Shown: positions 57,724 through 64,000 of the stretch, piece by piece
Layout: every line of letters begins with the position of its first letter
Position numbering within the stretch: position 1 is the first letter of the stretch
DNA from: Clostridium chromiireducens
Lineage (GTDB): Bacteria; Bacillota; Clostridia; Clostridiales; Clostridiaceae
DNA: 64,000 nucleotides
NCBI RefSeq assembly: GCF_002029255.1
Contig: NZ_MZGT01000001.1
Coordinates: 79,315-143,314 of the forward strand
Direction: 5' to 3'
Notes under the pieces: generated by a model
Seen by the model: only the letters and a program-made list of their open reading frames with translations
Databases searched by the model: none
Told to the model about the DNA's origin: nothing
Made by a program: the position numbers and the translations under genes

Positions 57724-57799
57724 AAAAACTTAATGTTATATTAAATCAATATTTTTAGACAGATAAAATTATATTTAGTCTGTATTTTATCAAATTAAT

Positions 57800-57862
57800 A
57801 AAAAGCACTAAATGAAAGCTGTATATACTTAAAGTGAGCAACTTTCAATTTAGTGCTTTTTG
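57800..57862 (+). terminator. terminator after the coiled-coil gene
   Basis: AAAAAGCACTAAATGAAAG (57800-57818) pairs, with one mismatch, with the segment 57842-57861; the stem ends in a T-run. Confidence 0.8.
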
Positions 57863-57879
57863 TTATATTTCATATATAT

Positions 57880-58108
57880 AACTTAAGTGTAGATATTAAC
57901 AGAAATGAGAAGTATGTTTTGTGAAGTGTTTCATTGGAATTTAGATGGTTATAATTCTTGACTAGAAGTTGTTCGAAAATGCTAGTTCAAAACTTGTTTT
58001 TGAGGCTAGCATTTTTGATGCAACTTCTAGTCTTAGAATTACCCATCTAAATTCCTAGAAACCGGAATAAAACATACTTCTCATTTCGTTAACTTATATA
58101 CTTAAGTT
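57880..58108. repeat. 229-bp imperfect palindrome next to thrS
   Basis: The arms 57880-57983 and about 58004-58108 are inverted copies, with only scattered mismatches and small indels. Long identical stretches include AAATGAGAAGTATGTTTT, GGAATTTAGATGG and GACTAGAAGTTG. The centre continues as a GCTAG/CTAGC and TTCAAAAC/GTTTTTGA stem. The right end overlaps the thrS stop codon. It could be a miniature mobile element, a structured 3' UTR of thrS, or both. No protein is encoded. Confidence 0.85.
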
Positions 58109-60039
58109 TATCTTTCTTTGTTTTCTATTTCTTTTACAATTCTTTCGATGAATGCATCTAACTTTACAGCACCTTCATCATCGTTTTTCCTACTTCTTAC
58201 AGAAACTTCGCTGTTTGCAGCTTCTTTTTCTCCAACAACTAGGATGTAAGGAGTTCTTTCAAGTCTTGCTTCTCTAATCTTATAGCCGATTTTTTCAGCT
58301 CTGTAATCTGATTCAACTTTAACGCCGTTGTTTCTTAAAGTTTTAACAACTGATTCAGCATAATCATTGTATTTATCAGAGATTGGTAATACTTTTACTT
58401 GAACTGGAGCAAGCCATGTAGGGAATGCACCAGCATATTTTTCTATAAGCATTGCTATAGTTCTTTCATAGCATCCAATTGATGATCTATGGATAACAAA
58501 TGGTATTTTCTTTTCTCCATTTTTATCAATATAAGACATCCCTAATCTTTCAGCTAAAGCAAAGTCGATTTGAACTGTTATTATAGTATCTTCTTTACCA
58601 TGAACATTCTTAAATTGAATATCAAGCTTTGGTCCGTAGAATGCAGCTTCACCTTCAGCTTCAGTATAGTTTATATTTAAGTGATCTAAAATAATTCTCA
58701 TTTGATTTTGAGTAGATTCCCATGCTTCAGGATTATTTATATATTTTTCAGTATTGTTTGGATCCCATTTAGAGAATCTATAAGTTATATCCCCATCTAT
58801 TCCTAAAGTAGACATAACATAATCTATTAAATCAATTACTCCTTTAAATTCTTCTTCTACTTGCTCAGGAGTACAAACTATATGACCTTCTGCTAATGTA
58901 AATTGTCTTACTCTTATAAGACCGTGCATTTCACCTGAAGCTTCTTTTCTAAATAGAGTAGAAGTTTCATTATATCTTATTGGAAGATCTCTATAGCTGT
59001 GTTGTTCTGCATTATATACAGTAAATTGGAATGGGCAAGTCATTGGTCTTAAAGCTAAGACTTCTGAATCTGTTTCTTCGTTTCCTAAAATAAACATACC
59101 ATCTTTATAGTGATCCCAGTGTCCAGAAGCTTTAAATAAATCATTCTTAGACATGAAAGGAGTTTTAGTTAATACATATCCTCTCTTAGCTTCTTCGTCT
59201 TCAATCCATCTTTGAAGAGTTTGGAATATCTTAGCACCCTTAGGCATTAGCAATGGAAGACCCTGACCTACTTTTTCGTCAGTTGTGAAGATTCCAAGTT
59301 CTCTACCTAATTTATTATGGTCTCTCTTTTTAGCTTCTTCCAAAGCTTCTAAGTGCTCATCTAAATCTGCTTTCTTTAAGAATGCAGTACCATAAATTCT
59401 AGTAAGCATCTTGTTCTTCTCGTCACCTTTCCAATAAGCGCCAGCACTTCTAATAAGCTTAATTGCCTTAACTGATTTTATTGATATAAGATGAGGACCA
59501 GCGCATAAATCAGTGAATTCACCTATTTTATAGAAAGAAATCACTTCGCCTTCAGGAAGATCATTTATCAATTCTACTTTATATGGTTCATCTTTCATTA
59601 ATTCCAAAGCTTCGTTTCTTGGAAGTGTAAATCTTTCGATTGAAGGATTTTCTTTTATTATTTTTTGCATTTCTGCTTCAAGTTTTTCTAAATCAGCAGC
59701 AGTGAATGATGTTTCACTGTCAAAATCGTAGTAAAAGCCATTCACAATAGAAGGACCTATAGCTAATTTTGTTTCTGGGAATAATCTTTTTACTGCATAG
59801 GCTAAAACGTGAGATACACTGTGTCTCAATGCATCCTTACCTTCCTGAGAATCAAAGGTACATATACTTAACTCTACATCTTTATTTATTTCTTCTCTAA
59901 GGTCGACAACCTTGCCGTTAACAACACCACAGCAGGCATTTCTAGCTAAACCTTCACTAATTGATTTAGCAATTTCGTAAACTGATAAACCAGCTTCAAA
60001 TTCTTTAACTGATCCATCTTTTAAAGTTACTTTTATCAT
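58108..60039 (-). CDS. thrS: threonyl-tRNA synthetase
   Basis: Class II synthetase charging tRNA-Thr. The frame extends to 60069 but aaaggag on the minus strand supports the ATG at 60039 (643 aa, the usual length). Domains: TGS (1-62, KVTLKDGSVKEFEAG), editing domain with HSVSHVLAYAV and LCAGPHL (~65-225), catalytic core with RPMTCPFQF, motif 2 RYNETSTLFRKEASGEMHGL, and motif 3 HRSSIGCYERTIAML, then the anticodon-binding domain (~535-640). Expression is governed by the T-box upstream. Its 3' end merges with a long palindrome. Confidence 0.98.
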   Translation of the reverse strand: MIKVTLKDGSVKEFEAGLSVYEIAKSISEGLARNACCGVVNGKVVDLREEINKDVELSICTFDSQEGKDALRHSVSHVLAYAVKRLFPETKLAIGPSIVNGFYYDFDSETSFTAADLEKLEAEMQKIIKENPSIERFTLPRNEALELMKDEPYKVELINDLPEGEVISFYKIGEFTDLCAGPHLISIKSVKAIKLIRSAGAYWKGDEKNKMLTRIYGTAFLKKADLDEHLEALEEAKKRDHNKLGRELGIFTTDEKVGQGLPLLMPKGAKIFQTLQRWIEDEEAKRGYVLTKTPFMSKNDLFKASGHWDHYKDGMFILGNEETDSEVLALRPMTCPFQFTVYNAEQHSYRDLPIRYNETSTLFRKEASGEMHGLIRVRQFTLAEGHIVCTPEQVEEEFKGVIDLIDYVMSTLGIDGDITYRFSKWDPNNTEKYINNPEAWESTQNQMRIILDHLNINYTEAEGEAAFYGPKLDIQFKNVHGKEDTIITVQIDFALAERLGMSYIDKNGEKKIPFVIHRSSIGCYERTIAMLIEKYAGAFPTWLAPVQVKVLPISDKYNDYAESVVKTLRNNGVKVESDYRAEKIGYKIREARLERTPYILVVGEKEAANSEVSVRSRKNDDEGAVKLDAFIERIVKEIENKER

Positions 60040-60149
60040 TGTTAAAACTCCTTTCAATATATAAAACATTATAATTTCTGTAATTTACATAATTTCAATA
60101 ATAATATTGATTAAGTAATCATTATATAAATTATATAATTTTTTCAAAT

Positions 60150-60425
60150 AAAAAAACTTCATCCCTAAAAATAGAGGCGAAGTAATATCCGTGGTTCCAC
60201 TCTAATTACCTATTAATAGTTTAATTATATAGAAAAGTACATAACTATCTAAAAACCAACAAAATAGGTCACTTAAGCTTATCATAACGCGATAAATACG
60301 GGCTTTATTAGAGCCACTCAGAGGTGGTTTTCAGTCTAAATTTATTTAAGAATAATCACACCAGTATATTCTCTCTCTGAAAAATAAAATTTTAGCTTAC
60401 TGTCCTCATCAACGTGTTTATTATA
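60150..60425 (-). promoter_or_regulatory. T-box leader of thrS (specifier ACC, Thr)
   Basis: On the minus strand: GATGAGGACAGTAAGC, then AGAGAGAG and GGTGTG (stem I), the specifier ACC in GAAAACCACCTCTGAG, a stem III region (GCCCGTATTTATCGCG), and the canonical T-box AGAGTGGAACCACGG (60189-60203), whose TGGA would pair with a UCCA tRNA end. A terminator (ACTTC...GAAGT plus Ts, 60150-60185) follows. Uncharged tRNA-Thr should allow read-through into thrS. Confidence 0.96.
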
Positions 60426-60624
60426 GTAATTAATATTTTCATTATAATCATTGAATTTTTGAATGTCAATAAATTAAGAAAAAAATCTATAAGTGAAAAA
60501 TTCTTGAAAAATATTTTACCTGTTTTAACAATGTTTTAATCTGATTTTAATAAGAAGTTTATCAAGATGGAATAAGATTGAAATATGTAAAGTTGTATTT
60601 AGGTATTTATTTCAGGAGGTAGAA

Positions 60625-63057
60625 ATGAATAAGAAAAATAAAAGTATAAAAGTAAAAATTATAATGTTCTTAATACCAATGCTGCTAATAGCATTTATAT
60701 TGTTATCTGAACTTGGGTATAAATTTGCAAGCAATTCATTAAGGGAAAGTAACTTAAATGTAATGTCGGAAGTAACCAAGACTGCAGCCGGAAGAGCAGA
60801 TGACCAAATTAAAAGTGAAATTAAGAATCTTGAGATGATTGCAAGCAATCCTATAATTAGTAATGAAGGTATCCCTTTAGAAGAAAAAGTGGAGATTCTT
60901 ATACCTGCATTAAAAGCAACTGGTCAGCTAGTGATGAGTATTAGTGATAAGAATGGAAAATCAATAGATACATTAGGGAATAAAAAAGAGATAAAAACAA
61001 CGCAAAGTTTCATGAAATCAATAAAAGGAGATAATGCGATAACTAATCCATATGTGGATCCAATTACTAATAAAAAGGTTATATCATATTCAGTGCCGAT
61101 TAAAGATTCATCAAGTAATGTTATTGGAGTTATTACATCAGTAAAGGATTGTATGGATTTTTCTACTATAAATAAGGAAACAACTTTCTTAAGAACAGGA
61201 AATTCATTAATTGTCGATAGGAATGGAAATTTTATAGTAGCGGAAGATGAAAGTCTTGTGACTGAAAATAAAAACATAACTAATATGACGTCTGATAAAG
61301 AATCCTTAGGCGATTTAAATAATATTGGTAAAAGCATGATTATTGGAACCCAATCTGGAGTTGGAAAGTACACTTATGATGGAAAGGTAAGATATATGAC
61401 ATATAGCCCAATAGGAGAGACAGGTCTTTCTATTGGAATCACAGTTGAAGAAAAAGATTTATTAAGTGCACTAGACAGTTTAGGAATGGTTGATGCCATT
61501 GTGACAATAATTATGATTTTATTAATATCAGTTATAATAATAGGATTTACTATAAAGATGATAAACAGGCTATTAGGAGCTAAAAATTACGTAGATAGCA
61601 TAGCAAAAGGGGACTTTTACTCACAGATTGATAAGAAATATACTAAAGTAAATGATGAAATTAGTGAAATATGTACAAGTGTAGGGCAAGCTAAAGAGTC
61701 GGTAGGAGTAATGATTAAATCTGTAAGAGATAATGCTAATGTAGTTAGAGACGGTTCACTATCACTAACTGAAGTTGCAGAAAAATTAGCAATTCTTACA
61801 GAAGAAATATCTGCATCAATAGGAGAAGTTGCAATCACTACTAGTAAGCAAAGCTCTGAATTTGAAGATATAACAAATAAACTAGCTGAGTTTGGAGATA
61901 GGATAAATTTAGTTAAAAATAATGTGCATCTAATTAATCAAGATGTCTCAGTAATAAGCAATAAATCACTAGCAGGTACTAAAGATATCGAGGAATTAAA
62001 TAGTGGAATTGTAAGTGTTAATAATAGCTTTGAAAGATTTGCGGTTAGTATTGAGTATATACAAGGGGATATGAAAAACGTAAGTGAAGTTATTAACATT
62101 ATGAACGGAATATCAGAGCAGATAAATCTTTTGGCGTTTAATGCAGCTATTGAGGCAGCCAGTGCAGGAGAAGCAGGAAGAGGATTTAATGTTATAGCAC
62201 AAGAAGTTAGGAAACTTTCAGATAAGAGTAAAGCATCAGCACAAAATATACATAAGATAATAAATAGACTTGTTAACGTGTTAAATAAAGTTGTAGAAGA
62301 ATCCAAAAACATGGATAGCGAACTTGAAAATCAAAAAAATAAAATTTATGAGGCGTCGGATTCCTTTTCAGAAATAGCTGAATTGGTTAAAGAAATCACT
62401 CCTAAGGTTTCGAGTATAGATAGTGCATTTAAGGATATTAGTCATAATAAGGACTTAATAGTTGAAACAGTTTATGAATTATCGGAAGAAATAAAAAATT
62501 CATCAAATTCGCTAGAACAAGTAACAGATTCATCAGTAGAACTTGCAATACTTGCGGAAAAGGTAAATGGAAGTTCAGAGGTTCTATTAGATAAGGCTGA
62601 AGATTTAATCAACAAAGTAAGGAAATTTAGGATTGAAAAGGAAGATGATATTCAAGAGAAAACCTTCACTATTGAAGAATTAAATATAATAGAAAAATCT
62701 GTTATTGATGAAGAATCAATAGTTGAGAAAACTCCGGAAGTGGTATTAAAAGATTTAGATTATATGAGAGAATCTGATTTACCATTAGAAGAAGAACTAA
62801 AAGACTTAATAATTCCTTCAAATGATGAATATATTATTAGATACTCAGCTTATGAGGATATACACTTATCATTAGTAGAAAACTTCGTTGATCTAAGTTT
62901 ATCTCCTTTAGAAGAATTAGAGGCAGACTTACCACCAACAAAAGATTTTGGTTGGGGGTGTGCAAAAGTAGCAGAACTAAAAAATTATATAAGATATAAA
63001 GAGATTAAAGAGTACGAAGATGAGTATGAAGATTTAAGCCGTTATAATATATCGTGA
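60625..63057 (+). CDS. methyl-accepting chemotaxis protein with long acidic C-terminal tail
   Basis: 810-aa receptor. TM1 ~12-30, extracellular Cache-like domain (~35-280; SVPIKDSSSNVIGVITSVKD, MTYSPIGETGLSIGI), TM2 ~290-310, HAMP, then the signalling hairpin with GISEQINLLAFNAAIEAASAGE and GRGFNVIAQEVRKLSDKS. The tip has Phe for Leu and Ser for Arg (AASAGE instead of AARAGE), so coupling to CheA may be altered. Beyond the usual end (~670) is an extra ~140-residue acidic tail ending with a Trp-Gly-Cys and Tyr/Glu-rich segment (FGWGCAKVAELKNYIRY), unlike the normal CheR-docking pentapeptide. RBS caggaggt. Confidence 0.93.
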   Translation: MNKKNKSIKVKIIMFLIPMLLIAFILLSELGYKFASNSLRESNLNVMSEVTKTAAGRADDQIKSEIKNLEMIASNPIISNEGIPLEEKVEILIPALKATGQLVMSISDKNGKSIDTLGNKKEIKTTQSFMKSIKGDNAITNPYVDPITNKKVISYSVPIKDSSSNVIGVITSVKDCMDFSTINKETTFLRTGNSLIVDRNGNFIVAEDESLVTENKNITNMTSDKESLGDLNNIGKSMIIGTQSGVGKYTYDGKVRYMTYSPIGETGLSIGITVEEKDLLSALDSLGMVDAIVTIIMILLISVIIIGFTIKMINRLLGAKNYVDSIAKGDFYSQIDKKYTKVNDEISEICTSVGQAKESVGVMIKSVRDNANVVRDGSLSLTEVAEKLAILTEEISASIGEVAITTSKQSSEFEDITNKLAEFGDRINLVKNNVHLINQDVSVISNKSLAGTKDIEELNSGIVSVNNSFERFAVSIEYIQGDMKNVSEVINIMNGISEQINLLAFNAAIEAASAGEAGRGFNVIAQEVRKLSDKSKASAQNIHKIINRLVNVLNKVVEESKNMDSELENQKNKIYEASDSFSEIAELVKEITPKVSSIDSAFKDISHNKDLIVETVYELSEEIKNSSNSLEQVTDSSVELAILAEKVNGSSEVLLDKAEDLINKVRKFRIEKEDDIQEKTFTIEELNIIEKSVIDEESIVEKTPEVVLKDLDYMRESDLPLEEELKDLIIPSNDEYIIRYSAYEDIHLSLVENFVDLSLSPLEELEADLPPTKDFGWGCAKVAELKNYIRYKEIKEYEDEYEDLSRYNIS

Positions 63058-63089
63058 ATTAATGATTTAATATAGAGCATAAATTTAAC

Positions 63090-63119
63090 TTGATTTAATA
63101 TATTGAAAAGATGTATAAT
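63090..63119 (+). promoter_or_regulatory. promoter of tRNA-Leu
   Basis: TTGATT (63090-63095) and TATAAT (63114-63119) are spaced by 18 bases. The expected start, about seven bases on, is within two bases of the mature tRNA 5' end. Confidence 0.7.
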
Positions 63120-63127
63120 ATTGGTAT

Positions 63128-63212
63128 GCAGATGTGGCGGAATTGGCAGACGCACTAGACTTAGGATCTAGCGCCTTAGGGTGTAAGGGTTCGACTCCCT
63201 TCATCTGCACCA
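63128..63212 (+). tRNA. tRNA-Leu (anticodon UAG)
   Basis: Cloverleaf: acceptor GCAGATG pairs with CATCTGC; D-arm GGCGGAATTGGCAGACGC; anticodon stem ACTAG/CTAGC-like around CTTAGGA with anticodon UAG (reads CUN Leu codons); long variable arm; T-arm GGGTTCGACTCCC; 3' ACCA is encoded. The long variable arm and G-rich D-loop fit tRNA-Leu. Confidence 0.97.
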
Positions 63213-63258
63213 ATACACACAGATAACATAATTTATTAATAGTAAATATATAAAGTGA

Positions 63259-63290
63259 AGCCACTAGCTTATTAATTAAGCTAGTGGCCT
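63259..63290. terminator. palindromic hairpin after tRNA-Leu
   Basis: AGCCACTAGCTT (63259-63270) pairs with AAGCTAGTGGCCT (63278-63290), with AATT in the centre. The T-run is weak, yet its position suits the end of the tRNA transcript and of the opposing HNH gene. Confidence 0.6.
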
Positions 63291-63344
63291 TAGTGTTAAA
63301 AAATCATAATTATATAGATAACCTATATAATAGAATTGAAAAAT

Positions 63345-63749
63345 TTAATAATTATCTTCAATCAATTTATCTAAAGTTAGGTTAACAATCATTTCCTCAG
63401 AATAAGTTTTTTCTCCCATTATTTTGAAGATTACTTCTGATTTTTTATAGCCTTCTTTATATAGTTTTAAATTTTTTGTTATTCGTTTAAGAGTGTTTTT
63501 AGGTATATTTAATTCTAGAGCTAATTCCTTAAAAGAGTAATAGTCTTTTTTTAACATTTCATATAACTTAACTTGAAGATCTAGTTTGTATCTAAGATCA
63601 ACTTCCTTTGATTGATGGGGCCCATATTTTCCTCTATGATGAGATGGACATAAATATTTATAATTTAATTCTATATCAAAGCCGCCTTCACTTCTGTGAA
63701 CAATATGATGTATATCAGCTTCAGCATTACATATTTCACATAAACACAA
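63345..63749 (-). CDS. HNH endonuclease-domain protein
   Basis: 134-aa protein. The N-terminal ~45 residues form an HNH fold: Cys pair (LCEIC), DIHHIVHRSEGG (catalytic His), NYKYLCPSHHRGKYGPH (Asn and second metal-binding pair, CxxHH). The C-terminal part is helical with an HTH-like stretch (FKELALELNIPKNTLKRI). A TTG start is preceded by aaggagg nine bases upstream. It is stand-alone; such clostridial HNH genes may be relics of mobile elements or have DNA-repair or regulatory roles. No phage gene is seen around it. 63750-64000 shows nothing beyond its promoter region. Confidence 0.85.
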   Translation of the reverse strand: MCLCEICNAEADIHHIVHRSEGGFDIELNYKYLCPSHHRGKYGPHQSKEVDLRYKLDLQVKLYEMLKKDYYSFKELALELNIPKNTLKRITKNLKLYKEGYKKSEVIFKIMGEKTYSEEMIVNLTLDKLIEDNY

Positions 63750-64000
63750 TGTTTAAATCCTCCTTAGAATTTAACTCATATACCTAGATATATAGAGTAT
63801 TTAAAAATTTATTTATATTATATTAAATTAGAATTATTAGTTCTCAACTATTGACAGAAATGAAAATAACTCGTATCTTACATCAAAGTATTTAACATGT
63901 ATTATTATAAAGTAATCAATTGAAAATATCAAATTTAATATATATATATTAAATAATTGAACTATAGGAATAAAAATGAAATTAAGGGATAGTATAGTAA

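Noticed and set aside
63345..63749. Homing endonuclease or prophage signal from the HNH gene and adjacent tRNA
   Set aside because: The tRNA is intact, no duplicated tRNA 3' end or integrase is seen, and no phage genes are in reach.

Overview
The window is AT-rich (about 30% GC by eye), monoderm and strictly anaerobic in flavour. Evidence for this is a rubrerythrin, AdhE, a Fur-type FNT transporter, many methyl-accepting chemotaxis proteins, T-box, SAM-I and glmS RNA switches, and purine-rich Shine-Dalgarno sequences before almost every gene. It reads as a chromosome segment of a saccharolytic, solvent-forming Clostridium sensu stricto, resembling C. beijerinckii. Species assignment is inference from gene content and not a database match.

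Layout. 0-1 kb: the tail of an SGNH/GDSL hydrolase and an unknown protein. 1-9.6 kb: a branched-chain amino acid cluster ilvN-cimA-leuC-leuD-leuB-ilvB-ilvC behind a T-box leader whose specifier I read as AUC (Ile). The synthase is of the citramalate type, so the locus looks built for isoleucine from pyruvate. 9.6-16.8 kb: GIY-YIG protein, then a maltodextrin locus (binding protein, two permeases, 4-alpha-glucanotransferase, LacI-type regulator) tied together by a repeated GCAAACGCTTGC operator. 17-20 kb: chemoreceptor (carrying the same operator inside its coding region) and a CapA-like protein. 20-24 kb: MacA/MacB-type exporter. 24-26.6 kb: SAM-I riboswitch and two Cys/Met-metabolism PLP enzymes. 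26.6-28.8 kb: MarR regulator divergent from a secreted TolC-like protein. 28.9-37.9 kb: mannitol locus mtlA / adhE / mtlR-mtlF-mtlD, with a duplicated promoter-leader element and a duplicated adhE tail. 38-40.4 kb: glmS ribozyme with an enlarged P1 arm, and glmS. 40.4-42.5 kb: an SDR/AraC pair of visibly different base composition, probably acquired. 42.6-45.8 kb: cyclase-family hydrolase, MarR regulator with a soluble mini-chemoreceptor, and a formate/nitrite-type channel behind a Fur-box promoter. 45.8-49.5 kb: cupin, glycogen phosphorylase, AraC regulator. 49.9-55 kb: dCache chemoreceptor, rubrerythrin, unknown protein, HutD-family protein, 5-formyl-THF cyclo-ligase. 55-60.4 kb: a large coiled-coil protein of unknown function, a 229-bp imperfect palindrome, and thrS with its T-box. 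60.6-64 kb: chemoreceptor with an unusual acidic tail, tRNA-Leu(UAG), HNH nuclease.

How it works together. The centre of the window is carbohydrate uptake and disposal of reducing power. Maltodextrin import and MalQ feed glucose units toward GlgP-type metabolism. Mannitol uptake and oxidation make extra NADH, and AdhE, embedded between mtlA and mtlR, can re-oxidise it to alcohols. Amino-acid and amino-sugar genes are each governed by their own RNA sensor (Ile T-box, SAM riboswitch, GlcN6P ribozyme, Thr T-box). No prophage, insertion sequence, CRISPR array or classical defence island is visible. The least explained items are the 877-residue coiled-coil protein, the long palindrome after thrS, the adhE tail duplication, the shared mtl leader, and the FNT leader in which a stem separates a strong Shine-Dalgarno from its start codon.
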